Assembly (NCBI GenBank): GCA_029891345.1
Contig: CM057002.1
Coordinates: 20,412,295 to 20,476,294, forward strand
Length of the DNA stretch: 64,000 bases
Source of the DNA: Dryococelus australis
Taxonomy: Eukaryota > Arthropoda > Insecta > Phasmatodea > Phasmatidae
Reading direction: 5' to 3'
Shown here piece after piece: positions 33,533-44,120 of the stretch. Below the pieces are notes generated by a model. The model was given only the letters and a program-made list of their open reading frames with translations, was not told the DNA's origin and did not search any database. Each line of letters begins with the position of its first letter. The stretch's first letter is position 1. Made by a program: the position numbers and the translations under genes.

Positions 33533-34337
33533 CAGGGGCGACTTTGTAACTATGCCCACTCGGCACGGACCTAGGGGCAGCAGCTTTTTTTGGGGAGGGG
33601 GGGGGGACGGCACATTCGAGAAACCAACTCTACATGAAAGTAGTTCCGTACGAATTTAATTCTGGGGGGGGGGAGAAGTGTTTGTTTTAATACTGCCTAC
33701 AAACTTTTTAATCAAACATTATTTAAGTACTAGATTATAACATTATTTTACAGACAAGAAAATCTTCAGAAAACGTTTTCAAATGCAGGTATTGCTCTCA
33801 GGATGTACCTCTGCGAAGCTGTTAGTAATTGTTCCGCTGAGAGATCATTGCCTGCTTTAAAGAGAGTAAAATCATATCTTTGGTCTACCATGAAAGAACA
33901 AAAGTTGAACTTCCTCTCAATCCTTCACGTTCAGGGTGATACTTTAAATAGCTAGGGGTTTGATTACGAAGACCTAATTGATGAATTCGCCGCGATGAAA
34001 GCGAGACGTAAACGCTTTTAAATAATGACAGTATTTTGTCTATGTTGCATTATTAAAATTTGTTTCATTTTTTAAAGAAAAAAGTTTATAACGGTATTTT
34101 ATAATCTATATTTTATTTTTTGAATGCATTAAACATGCGTAGCCAAGTAAATGTACAAATTCATTAATTGCAGCTGACATTGTAAGAAAAGAGACAGTTA
34201 AGCTATTGACATTCGTCGCCGAAGACGGGATTGTGGACTTAAAAATTATGATTTTTTTTCTATGGAAGAGGTGGAAGAGGGGGGAGGGCGCCACAAAAAA
34301 TGTGCCTAGAGGCGCCAAACACTGAAAGCCGGCCGTG
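33533..34337 (+). mobile_element. Internally deleted hAT transposon, perfect 8 bp target duplication
   Basis: It starts CAGGGGCGACTTTGTAACTA and, read inward from the right, CACGGCCGGCTTTCAGTGTT. GTGAAACG stands exactly outside both ends (33,525-33,532 and 34,338-34,345), the 8 bp duplication expected of hAT. The total length is 805 bp, far below an autonomous hAT, and it keeps only the 3' end of the transposase. The subterminal DNA has G runs and GGCGCC motifs. Confidence 0.93.
33786..34022 (+). pseudogene. hAT transposase C-terminal dimerisation domain remnant
   Basis: The frame reads LCEAVSNCSAERSLPALKRV followed by KSYLWSTMKEQKLNFLSIL. This corresponds to the conserved C-terminal block of hAT transposases (the NxSAERxFSxLKRxKxxLRSTM region of the Dimer_Tnp_hAT domain), in the lineage related to ZMYM-type proteins. 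A TAG interrupts the frame at about 33,953. The sequence past it (YEDLIDEFAAMKARRKRF) still looks coding up to a stop at 34,020-34,022. The catalytic DDE part is missing, so it cannot act as a transposase. Confidence 0.85.
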
Positions 34338-34345
34338 GTGAAACG

Positions 34346-34626
34346 GCGGTAGTGTTTACTGTGCGGTGTGTGGCGCCTCGAGTTAAGGCACCTGTTGCAG
34401 CGAGATGTACTGTACAGGATGGCAGAGCTGTGCTGGGCCGCCCCGGGGATCCGCCTTGGCTACCGCCCGGGCTATGCCTGCGCCGCACCGAGCCGGCGTG
34501 GAGGAAACGCGTCGTTGCTAGGCGGCGGCTGCGCGTGACGTCAGCGCCGCCTAGCGCCCGGCCTCCGCAACCTGCCAGTCATGGGCGGTGGCCCTACTGC
34601 CTACCTGCCTGCGATACACCTGGGTA
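34346..34626. other. GC-rich block with palindrome around a CRE
   Basis: Unlike its surroundings this stretch is GC- and CpG-rich. GCTAGGCGGCG (34,517-34,527) is mirrored by CGCCGCCTAGC (34,545-34,555), and the loop holds a full TGACGTCA site (34,536-34,543). It could be a promoter or CpG-rich element. No TATA box or transcript structure is apparent. Confidence 0.45.
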
Positions 34627-34861
34627 TAGGCTTTTTCTCGGTAGAGTGAGCACTTTTGAAACCCTAGTTACTTTTGTTTTCAACCAATTTATATCCTTCC
34701 ACCACTTGTTGACGTAAACCCTGTCACGTGAGTAATAAACACAATGTATGCATTCACCATACCCAAAACCAAAAGTCCGAGGCCACAATTAAATGTATTA
34801 ATTAGTTATTGTGTATGATGAAACAGCTTCATAAAGTGCTCACTTTACCGTGAACAGCCTA
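34627..34861. mobile_element. MITE-A short
   Basis: TAGGCTTTTTCTCGGTAGAG to TTTACCGTGAACAGCCTA. Confidence 0.88.
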
Positions 34862-34863
34862 TA

Positions 34864-35615
34864 GAGATGAGCTAAACCAGTAATACTCAGGAACAGCCTG
34901 TATATGTTCCTTTTCCCAGTCAATACCTGTTGCTGATACCTGTTATTGAGAATACCTTTTATGGGTAAGCTTTATGTTAGGCCGCGTTGTTACACTAGCT
35001 CACCTTGTTCTCGAATACCTGTTATTAGCCATGTACATATTGGGCTGATATTTTCCGCTACCTCTATGTATCGCATACCCTCCTGGTAGTTGGATTCTTT
35101 CAACAACATTCTGAAAATATTAAAAAACTAAAGTCGGCAGTATTAAAAAAAAAAAATTATATATACGAAAACACGTCTCCACTATTCATTCACATCGGAG
35201 AATTAGCAAGGTGTGTGGGATTTACCTGTAGAGCAAGTAAACTTCGGCCATTATGATTATCCTACCCGGGAAACATGACACGATGAGGTTAGGTATGTGG
35301 AGATGTACCTCATCACGTCTCATGTTCTTCTGGTAGGACAGGACAGTAGGTAACAGTTTACCGGTCGCGTTTGGGGGGTGGGGGATATAAAAAGTTAAAG
35401 TATTGGATTCTAATATCAAATGATAGGAACAGGCACGAAATTGTATCGTACGAGTGTCGAGTAACAAGCGAGTTCTACTTATGATTGTTCCTGCTTCGTG
35501 ATACAGGTATCAGTAACAGGCAGGAGGGATGGTAACCGGTATTACTAGAAGCTAGGAACAGGCCATACCTGTTACTGATCAGAGGTATTAGAAATACTCC
35601 CCATCTCTACACCTG
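34864..35615. mobile_element. TIR-like element with repeated CCTGTTACTGATACC motifs
   Basis: It begins GAGATGAGCTAAACC and ends TACTCCCCATCTCT. Both ends carry multiple copies of a motif like ATACCTGTTACTGAT (near 34,925-34,955 on the left and 35,500-35,590 on the right, opposite orientation). Arrayed subterminal motifs of this kind are typical transposase-binding regions of hAT elements. The target duplication is not clear because a MITE-A end touches the left side. Confidence 0.55.
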
Positions 35616-35682
35616 GGCGCCGCCGCGCCGCTCCAAAACCTTGTTCTGTGGGGAATCTTTCCCCCAAAACACACTGCGTGTA

Positions 35683-35913
35683 TAGGCTATTCACGGTAAA
35701 GTGAGCACTTTTGAAAGCCATCTCATTTGGTATAATAGTCAACAACTGTATTTTATTCTAATCTTATGCGGTAACTTCCGAGTGTGGTGGAATACAAACA
35801 CATTGTTTTATTAGCTATGTGGCAATATATATTTAAAAAGGTGGTTAAAGGATAAATAATGGCATAAAAGTAAGTAGGGCGTTCAAAGTGCTCACTTTAC
35901 CGCGAACAGCTTA
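35683..35913. mobile_element. MITE-A short
   Basis: TAGGCTATTCACGGTAAAGT to TTTACCGCGAACAGCTTA, TA flanks. Confidence 0.9.
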
Positions 35914-36025
35914 TACGTGTTTTACTCACTCGTGGCAGTGTCCCAAAACTGCAGTGTCTTGCCAGAGCAAAACGTTATTTTCAGCGAGTAACGAAGGGCG
36001 AACAGTAAATGGCGGGAAGCTTAGT

Positions 36026-36245
36026 GAGTCGAGAGAATTGGGCGGCTCTAGACGCCAAAGTCTTGAGAGCCGATGAGGGTGAAGCGAAGTGAGTATGGAG
36101 CAGCGCGGGAATGCAAGGGCGGGGAAAACCCGCCAACAGCGGCATCGTCCGGCACGATTCCCACTTGCGAAAATCCGGGTCGACCTAGCTGGTTTGCCTT
36201 GGTAGGAGGCGAGTAGTCTAACTACAGCACCACCGCTGCCCCACA
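36026..36245 (-). mobile_element. SINE-1 with perfect 12 bp target duplication
   Basis: Flanked by GGGAAGCTTAGT at 36,014-36,025 and 36,246-36,257. On the minus strand it has the TGGGGCAGCGGTGGTGCTG head and the GGCGGGTTTTCC body. The exact duplication suggests a relatively recent insertion, although the B box is damaged. Confidence 0.93.
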
Positions 36246-36257
36246 GGGAAGCTTAGT

Positions 36258-36680
36258 ATAATGAAATAACACTGGAAAAAAAACTGGACCCTATGGTTAC
36301 AAACACACGCAGGAAAATAACGACCAGTGATCAAATTCGTATTTTTATTTTAAAGTTAATTTCTATAAAGGTGAATTTTTAGACATAATGTTTATGAGTA
36401 CTTTATGTTATGTAACTATGTTTATGTATACAACTAAATTTTTGGAATAGAAAGAATTTGGGAAAAGTGATGAATGTCCTTTGGACGTTACGTCGTTTAA
36501 TTAATCAGTAGATATCTGTAAACATGCTCGTTCCAAAATCACGTTTAGTGTTACTTTCCTCAGCTGATACTATCTGTTACTGTACTCTCGGAGCAACGTT
36601 TTGGAACGCCACCCTTTTGGCTGTTCGCGGTAAAATTAACAATTCTAAGTCCCTGCGACCCCACCATACTTTTATAACTA
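36258..36680. other. Unassigned, with a solo MITE-A end
   Basis: GGCTGTTCGCGGTAAAATTA at about 36,619 is an isolated MITE-A terminus. The rest is AT-rich without features. Confidence 0.45.
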
Positions 36681-36817
36681 TATTCCACTCACGGTTACTT
36701 ACAGCCGATAAAGTTGTACTTCCAAAATATTACCCTGCCTCGTGTAAAAACAACTTAACCGAGTCTAGAAAATTATGCCTGAGAGACAACGCACCGTATT
36801 CGTGCGCACTCAGTGTA

Positions 36818-37478
36818 TAGGCTATACACGGTAAAATGAGCACTTATGAAAGCCCTGCTTAAGATCTACTTGTACGCACGTTATGTGTTATTCCTCATTA
36901 TGGGAAATTAACATTGCAATGGTCATCATCACTTATTCATGCGCCAGTCAAGTGAAACAGTGAAATTATTAGAAAAATAAATATTTTACTAATTTGCTCA
37001 TTTTTACACTTCGGTGCATTAAAAAAACAAAAGTCAAATAAATAATTTAAGGTATCACAAATGATTACCTAACACTTTTTATTCGACGTTAAGATGTGGA
37101 ACTACTTCCCATCCATCGTTACCAACTTTTCTGAACACATATCACTCATTGCGGCCGTTGAAATGCATGAAGGTATAGGCTGTTCACGGTAAAGTGAGCA
37201 CTTTTTAAGGCCCTGTTAAATTTTTCTTTTCATCATATTTCTATCTTCCTGTCACTTTTTAATATAAACATTGCCATGTGACTAATAAACACAGTGTATA
37301 CATTTTCACCATTTCTAAACCTTACCGTCTGTGGCTGCAACAAAATATATTTATTAGTGGTTAATGATTGTCGAAAGGGTCTTAAAACGTGCTCACTTTA
37401 CCGTGAACAGCCTATAGGAGCAATTAATTTTTCTCTAAGGTTGATTTCAGAAGTGCTCACTTTATCGTGAACAGCCTT
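36818..37478 (-). mobile_element. MITE-A long nested in MITE-B
   Basis: TAGGCTATACACGGTAAAAT to TTTATCGTGAACAGCCTT. TA at 36,816-36,817 and 37,479-37,480 flanks it, and the MITE-B sequence has a single TA there. It is itself split by the element at 37,176. Confidence 0.93.
37176..37414. mobile_element. MITE-A short nested in MITE-A long
   Basis: 239 bp, TAGGCTGTTCACGGTAAAGT to CTTTACCGTGAACAGCCTA. It is flanked by TA on each side; the uninterrupted host, for example at 15,405-15,420, has one TA (GCAGGTAGGAGC). This directly fixes both the element ends and the TA duplication. Confidence 0.95.
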
Positions 37479-37520
37479 TAATGATTTATCGCATAACAAC
37501 TATTTCTTACTAGGCATTTA

Positions 37521-37907
37521 AGGTCTTCATTGCTAAAGTGAGCACTTTTCAGATCAACCTTAGATAAAAGTCACTGCCCCTGCCTGCGTACATTTTAGAG
37601 GGCGCACCGAGTAACATGTACCCAGTAAAGTTGGCAACGATGGATGGGAATTAGTTCGATATCTTAACGTCAAATAAAAAGTGCTAGGTGAACAATTGTG
37701 ATAACTAAAATAATTTATTTCCCTTTCTGCTTTTTTAATGCGTAGAAGTGTAAAAATGAGAAGTTTTTTTAAAATATTTCCTTTCCCGATAATTTTATAG
37801 TTTCACTTGACCGATGCATGATTAAAGTGCTGAGGCCCGTGGCAACGTTAATTTTACATAAGGCAGAAGAAGACACAGCGTGCTCACCTTGCCCCGTAAA
37901 CAGCCTA
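37521..37907 (+). mobile_element. MITE-A long nested in the same MITE-B
   Basis: AGGTCTTCATTGCTAAAGTG to CCCCGTAAACAGCCTA with TA flanks. About 30 bp of the 3' subterminal region is missing. Confidence 0.88.
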
Positions 37908-37931
37908 TACAAACAATCTTATTTTCTCCAT

Positions 37932-38127
37932 ACCGAGCGAGGTGGCGCAGAGGTAACTCGCTGGACTGGCATTCCCGGTCCGGCCGTCCTGATGCCCAAG
38001 TGAATGCTGGGATGGTTTTCTAACAAAGAAAATTGCTGATTCCTTCCCCAAACCCTCCCCCCTATACAACTTGTGCAGTCTCTAATGACCACGCTGTCGA
38101 CGAGGCGATAAGCCCAACTACCTACCT
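37932..38127 (+). mobile_element. SINE-2 (tRNA-derived)
   Basis: Starts ACCGAGCGAGGTGGCGCAG; contains GCTGGGATGGTTTTC, CCTTCCCCAAACCCTCCC and ACGCTGTCGACGAGGCGATA, and ends in CTACCTACCTA. From memory this type is widespread in polyneopteran insects. The B-box region is diverged. Confidence 0.8.
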
Positions 38128-38321
38128 ATTTTTATTTCTGTATTTATTCATAATATTGTAGTTCATAGATGAACTTTGAGTTAAATTGTAATATAACCAA
38201 AAACAAGGTACTTTTATGTAAACAGAAGGATGCAATGCTTGCGATACATGACATACACCTCTAACATCGGGTGAGTTTTCATAGGTTTGATTCAAAAGGC
38301 GTGATGAAATCCGCGAATATA

Positions 38322-38734
38322 CAATAATTATATCTTGTTGCTGCCTCAGATGTTAACTCTCGAGACTGACGAAATGTATATACGGGCTGTTTCTAATTCA
38401 GGCCAACAAACTTCGGCTACAGTTTAATCACGGCAAAAGATGGCCTAGCATCTAAAGTAAATACTAGGGGTGGAACATATCTTTGAAGTGGGTCATGAAT
38501 CACCAGTGCAGGTAAACAATGAGTGAATGGACGTGTTCAGTTTGTTGTGACATGCGGGTTAACAATGCGTTTTTTTTTAAATCCCAAATTTGCTACAGCG
38601 TCATTCAGAATAAATCGAAATAAGAGTGGCAGGTGTGAATATTTCTATTAAATAATTTGATGACGCGACACACAGGCGTTGCGGCGTTTACAGATCTTTG
38701 TTCCGTGACACATTGTCCAGGAAACTGAACGTTA
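38322..38734. other. Unassigned, with a MITE-A short remnant
   Basis: At about 38,338-38,395 GCTGCCTCAGATGTTAACTC and GACGAAATGTATA resemble the interior of MITE-A short. The rest is not recognised. Confidence 0.4.
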
Positions 38735-39395
38735 CATCTTGAAAATGTTGACTTGAATACACACGTCTTTAAACTCACGACCATAGCGGGAGGCGATCCA
38801 GAAAATCCGATGATAACAAAATCGGGGGAGAGGGGGAGAAAGTTTGGCATTGCAGCTCCGAATATATCGTCTACATTCAAAATTCAATTGCACCACTCGG
38901 TTTCCAAAGGATCAAAGATTATGTTACGTTGGGTGATGACTGCGAAGCATCGCGCGTGGTGAGGGTGAGAAAAAGGAGGGGGGGGGGGACGCTACTTTGA
39001 GTTCGTTTCGCCACGTCTCATAACTTCCGCGTACTATAACTTTTGACTAGGAGAAGCTACGACGCTCGTGTAAGTTTCAATCGCCAGCTCTCGTTAATAT
39101 CAAACGATTGCGTGTATGCAGACATTTGTGTGGCTTGGTTATGGTGAAATTGTATGAGTGTAATGTAAAAAATTAAGAAAACAACACAATATCGGCCTAT
39201 ACTCGTCAAAAAGCTAAGTCGGAATATAGAAATCGTATACGGTTGGAAAGAGTACCTCAAAAGCAATCCAGTGATACCCATAAAACTCCATATGATCGCG
39301 CGAACGTAAAATAAACATCAAGGCGTCCGAGCGCGTCGACGTAGATGTATTCACGCAAAACAAACGGCCGTGTCCCCGACACAGTCACGCCCTAT
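38735..39395 (+). repeat. Rep-C copy 3
   Basis: Landmarks are in the same order as in copy 2: GGCGATCCAGAAAATCCGAT, the G-rich tract near 38,976-38,988, GGAGAAGCTACGACGCTCG, and the basic coding-like segment. That segment has a short deletion near 39,300 and no usable start. Confidence 0.75.
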
Positions 39396-39504
39396 TTTTT
39401 TTCTATATTTGTATTCTTTATACGTATTCAATAGTCATTCCGGATCACACGCCGTGATATTTGCTTCGCCTTTCCCGCTTGCTGCTACGAAGAGACAGAG
39501 TAAG

Positions 39505-39666
39505 TGGGCATACAGATACGAAATGGCACGGCGGTTCCTTTTAATGTGGCCGTACTCATTCGCTGATTGGCTGAGTAAGGCTCTGGAAGCGGGCCTTTTT
39601 GTCCAATCGGCTACCGTGTTATTCTAAAGGTTACCTATTATCTGTTCTGCAACCTGGCAAGGACGT
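39505..39666 (+). repeat. Rep-D part 1
   Basis: GGCACGGCGGTTCCTTTTAA, GCTGATTGGCTGAGTAAGGC and CCAATCGGCTACCGTG align with 27,165-27,299. Confidence 0.6.
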
Positions 39667-39668
39667 TA

Positions 39669-40073
39669 TAGGCTGTTCGCGGTAAAATGAGCATTTTTGA
39701 AAGCCCTGCTTATGATCTAATTATATGCACGTTTTGCATTCGTACGTTTTATGTAAAATTGACGTTGACATGGGCATCATCACTTTATTCATGCGTCGGT
39801 CAAGTGAAACTGTGAAAAAAAAGTAAATACTTTACAAATCTGCTTATTTTTACACCCCGGCGCATTGAAAAATCAGAAAGCGAAAGAAATAATTTTTAGT
39901 TATCACAAATGGTTGCCTAACACTTTTTATTTGAAATAAAAGAATGGAACTATTTTCCAGCCATCCAGCCAGCGAATATCACACAGTGCGCGCGTTAAAA
40001 TACATGCAGGCAGTGGAAGTGAATTTTCCTAAGGTTCATTTCTAAAGTGCTCACTTTATCGCGAACAGCCTTT
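39669..40073 (-). mobile_element. MITE-A long, reverse
   Basis: TAGGCTGTTCGCGGTAAAAT to TTTATCGCGAACAGCCTT, flanked by TA. It sits between Rep-D parts 1 and 2, as at 27-28.5 kb. Confidence 0.9.
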
Positions 40074-40074
40074 A

Positions 40075-40193
40075 TACTGAGTGCTAAGTGGCAAACAGCG
40101 TTCCAGCATGTGGCAGGTAAGTGCCGCCATTTTGCTGGCGCGTGCTGCTGGAGGCGGCGGTATAAGCGGCTGTTTCATATCTGTATTCCCAAG
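40075..40193 (+). repeat. Rep-D part 2
   Basis: AGTGCTAAGTGGCAAACAGC, GTGCCGCCATTTTGCTGGCG and GGTATAAGCGGCTGTTTCAT. The last motif recurs near 32,735-32,752. Confidence 0.6.
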
Positions 40194-40195
40194 TA

Positions 40196-40873
40196 CACCG
40201 AGAGAAAGGTTATGTTGAATCAAACAAGATTTGTTTGGTGCAACAAATTATTTGTTTGTATAGGGCCAATGAAATATTTCGTTTCTGAAGCCAAACTATT
40301 TTGTAGTTCTCATTTGGTTGCCCCAAACTGTAAGATTTGGTCGGTACAACTAAAGATTTGTTTGACTACAAGTACATTAAACAGTTTGGGCCGAAATAAA
40401 AAAATGGACAAGTTCGAACCTGAATCACCTGCATCTGACAACGTGTGCATCGTGTGCAAATAAATATTTCAAGTTTTACAGCTTTACTGGTTAGTTTGTT
40501 GTTGAATTGTTTTATTAGTGTGTTTATACGATTGTTAAGCATCAATAGATGCATTAACAAGCACGGTTGCTATCCTAATTGTCACAAAAAAATACAAATA
40601 AACTCTCGAGCTGTATTTTCGAACGAAGGCAGTCAATTGAGTGACCAAACAAATATATACAGTTGATTCAACAAAATATTTAGTTGACACTCTAATTTTT
40701 TTTAGCCCAACACAGAGATTTTTGTTTATTGAAACATATATTTAGTTAGACGAACAAGAGTAATTTTGTTGCACTTTACAAATTTTGTTTGCTCAACATT
40801 ATATTTTGTTAGGGCAACTAAATTCATATTCTGTCCTATACAAACAAATATTTTGTTCGATTTCCTCTCAGTG
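40196..40873 (-). mobile_element. Rep-E element 2 with TA flanks
   Basis: 678 bp, starting CACCGAGAGAAAGG and ending TTTCCTCTCAGTG. It aligns in reverse with 8,256-8,942 along its length, including the central B-box-like GTTCGAACC. The dinucleotide TA stands on both sides. Confidence 0.85.
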
Positions 40874-40875
40874 TA

Positions 40876-41281
40876 CTCTGTTACAAAGATCTTTATCGTT
40901 AGCTTCGTCAGATTTTACGATCTCCCATCGCCTGTCAGTTCATTGCAGTCTATTTTTGTACGTTTTCTCTCCCCGTGCCGAAGTGAGGACCAACCGTCTA
41001 CGTCTACTTACCTCGGTCTAACAGATGCAAGCATGACAATATTTGCACCGCTTGAATGCTAGAATAGCTTTTGGACAATTATTGCTATCTTCGAACAGCT
41101 TGAAACAATTTCAACTCATAAAAATAATAACAAGTTCTTATTTAAATTGATATTACAATACAACATTAGCTGTTTAATACACAAAGTTTACAGTCTGGGT
41201 GTCTATTGTAATCCAAGCACCAATAAACAGTTCTGTGTGAGTGTGAATTACACTGACAAGGTGAAACTTTCAATCGTTCGC
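40876..41281. other. Unassigned
   Basis: No feature recognised. Confidence 0.4.
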
Positions 41282-41283
41282 TA

Positions 41284-41659
41284 GACTAAGAATAAGGTAG
41301 ACCGATCTCGCTGGCTGCGCACAAACAATCTCCGTGTCCGAACATTGAACTGCTATTCTGCCTACACGTCTAGGAATAATGACGTGGATTGGATTTAAAG
41401 TTAGAACACTGTTTAGTAAACAAGTGCTTTTGAAGTGTTTTTATACTCTCTTTAATCAATTTGTAATGCTTTTTGATTACATTCAAACTGGCAAAAGTAT
41501 TTTATTAATATAATAGAGCTTGTCATTTAAAAATTATGATGTAAACAAACACGTTCATCACTGTTAACCATGTGACTTTGACAGTTGTGTAGTATTGGTG
41601 TAGGTCAATGTTAGGTACATGCGCAGAAGACAAATAAGCGGTCTACCTCATCTTTAGTC
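41284..41659. mobile_element. 376 bp MITE with TA duplication (mariner-like)
   Basis: GACTAAGAATAAGGTAGACC at the left and, read inward from the right, GACTAAAGATGAGGTAGACC, flanked by TA on both sides (41,282-41,283 and 41,660-41,661). TA flanks with GA-starting TIRs suit a Tc1/mariner-type non-autonomous element. It is non-coding. Confidence 0.85.
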
Positions 41660-41681
41660 TATGAAAATAACAGGAACATAT

Positions 41682-42205
41682 TGGTGTGGTCACCATTAGC
41701 CAGGGCTGGCAGAGGACATGCGAGAGAGCAGGATGGCGCGACCTCGACGAGCCAGCCCGGCTGTTTTGAAGACACCCCTACCAGGGAAAGGTATTGAAGC
41801 CGGGGAGGGGGGGGGTTCGGTCCTATATAAGTCTGGGGCGATGGCGGCTTGCGGCTATCTTGAATCCAGATGCCGGAAGTACGACTCCCGCAGAGGACCA
41901 CTAGGCCCGTGGTCCATCTTCGACTCCAGACTGCTGCCACCGTCGAGGTCTGCACGTAGCGTGGCCTAGGTCGTGTCGAATTAGGGATATTCGTGGCATA
42001 CTTTGGACTCCACCTGAATCAACGAGCACCCTACGTATTCTAACGCTAGTCTTGAAGATAGTGAGCTTGATGCTAACATTGACATCTGTAAAGTAACGCT
42101 GTATGCCATTCATGTCAGAAACTGTGTTGTAGATGTGAGCTGAATAAACTTAGTGTGTTGTACATCGGAGAGCTCTATCTGGCTCGCTTCTACCATCCCC
42201 CTTAT
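41682..42205 (+). mobile_element. Possible LTR of a retrotransposon
   Basis: It has an LTR-like order: TATATAA at 41,824-41,830, AATAAA at 42,143-42,148, then a T/C-rich end (CTGGCTCGCTTCTACCA). Beyond 42,205 the sequence GAGTGATTTGGTCCCCTCGG resembles a primer-binding site (TGG plus CCCC). No gag/pol was found downstream, and neither a target duplication nor a second LTR was found. It may be a solo LTR or a gene promoter. Confidence 0.4.
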
Positions 42206-43137
42206 TGAGTGATTTGGTCCCCTCGGGACAGGCCACATCAATATGCTCTTGACCCCTACTACTATACAACGTGTAGTAAGGCAATAAACACACTTTTGCT
42301 TCTGTCTATTTTCCAATTACCAAGTGCATTTTCTTTCTCAGCACCTTCGTAGAGTTCAAACACCCAGTTCCTGCACAACAGTCATAATATTTTATACATT
42401 TCAACCAAGTGTGTTCTGCTTCCCCCGACGAACCTGGCTTGATGCTTGGATAACCTCAACGCGTGCCTGTGCGTAGCCTGCTGCAGGTCACTGTGCAGTG
42501 GAATTTTCAACTGTACACTTAACAGACAATTACATGATTTCGAATAACCCTTACATTTTGCTCACCATGTTCTGTGTTTTTGTCATATAACCTAAATTGA
42601 CGACGATGTTTTGTCGACAATAATACTACTGGTTTTCTATCGTTATAGTTGTTCCTTCTTTCTAGGAGCACACACTGTTTTATTCCTTGTAGTTTTAAAA
42701 CATTTTGAGCGAGAGTTTATAACTTTTTGACCGACTGAAGATCTCCTTCCTGGTGTTTTATTATTATACTTTAAAAGGTGCCATACTTATGTGGGTTCTG
42801 GATGTGAAATGTTTCTTTCTAGTGGTTTTACTTTCTCTTTTCAGGTGACTTACGAATGTGTCATATTTCCGCACAGAATCTAAGATATTTCCATGTATTT
42901 TATTTTTATATAAACTCACTGTTCGTGCGTTTTGTATCGTTACCTTAATTGCTGTTCCAGTCATTTTTCCGCCGAGACTTGGTTGGCTTATACAAATTGG
43001 TGTGTGATAGGGTCTTTAATGCTGGAGAGCACAGCCTCAGTTTTGTATAACATCTGCCTGTATTTGACGTTACATATACCAATTAAATAAAAAGCTTACT
43101 AATTCGGATTAGTGGTACGGGCATGGTGGAAGAGAGG

Positions 43138-43180
<43 letters not shown>

Positions 43181-43690
43181 CTGGTTATGATCAAAGGACG
43201 GATAGGTACAAAGGGCAGTATCCGTATTAAATTAACAATGGCATTTATTATAATATGGTTGTACATAACACCATTCCGGCTGTTGTAATTCTGCGAAGTT
43301 TGCAGAGCATTGTTGGTTCGCAATTAATTTTATTATTTCTTCGTAGCTGCCATGTTTAAATGAAAACAATGGCTGAAATTACTATTGTGCTGTTTGCAGT
43401 AGTTCCGGAAGAGTAGTTCATTTTCTTGGTGTGTCGTTATAAAAGCGTAAAATAACGTTTATATTCATGGCTTTTTTAATTGGCTAGGCCTACATATTAT
43501 TAGTAATTTTGTGGTTTGAGAAATTTCACATCGTAATTGAGTGACGAATGGTCACGCGGCATTAGCTCTACTGATGTGCCATTTTGTACACATGACGGAA
43601 GGATTAGCAGTAGAATTAAATGAGAAACTCGGCGGAGTTTTCAAAAGTTCGAAATTAACCGCGAAACATGCTTTAGCAGAGTTATAGTGT
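42206..43690. other. Unassigned 1.5 kb, with a (GA)n array
   Basis: GA microsatellite at 43,129-43,178. Nothing else recognised, including no retroviral-type coding region after the possible LTR. Confidence 0.4.
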
Positions 43691-43730
43691 GCTTTCGAGA
43701 CCGAACGTTTGTGTGCGTGCGTGAAGGGTC

Positions 43731-44060
43731 AGCTCACCATAACGTCTTCAGTGTCTTCCTCTGGAGAGAGACGCAGCGCCTTGCAGACACGACGGCACTC
43801 TTGGCCGATGTAGAGAGTGTATATGAAGGCAACAACTTGCCATGACGCCTCTAATGTTTTCCTGTGATGAGATGTGAAGCGTCTGGCAGAGGTACATCAC
43901 TGCACTCTTGGCAGAAGCAAGTCTGACTTTGAACGAGTCTTTCAAAGGGAACAATTAACTCACCATAACGCCTCCAGTGTCTTCCTCTGCGGAGACGGGC
44001 TGCTTCTGGCAGACGCACCACGGCACAAGTCGGACGTCTGAAGCCGGATGTCACAGCCGA
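43731..44060. repeat. Three degenerate ~100-125 bp tandem units
   Basis: The motif CATAACGCCTCCAGTGTCTTCCTC recurs, with changes, at 43,738, 43,841 and 43,964. A second motif, CTTCTGGCAGACGCACCACG, follows each at variable distance. On the minus strand the units give related peptides (RLPEAARLRRGRHWRR and similar), but a stop and frame change separate them. Confidence 0.6.
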
Positions 44061-44120
44061 CATGACAGCTCGGTCAGCCTTCGCTGTCACAGGCGACCGC
44101 GGGTTTCGAGGGAGGTGATA

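Larger units (their letters stand above)
36681..38321 (-). mobile_element. MITE-B host of a multi-layer nest
   Basis: MITE-B pieces lie at 36,681-36,817, 37,479-37,520, 37,908-37,931 and 38,128-38,321. They are in correct order and orientation and join into one element once the inserts are removed. Landmarks are GACAACGCACCGTATTCG, AACTATTTCTTACTAGGC and TTTGATTCAAAAGGCGTGAT. The inserts are two MITE-A long elements and a SINE-2, and one of those MITEs contains a MITE-A short. Confidence 0.85.
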
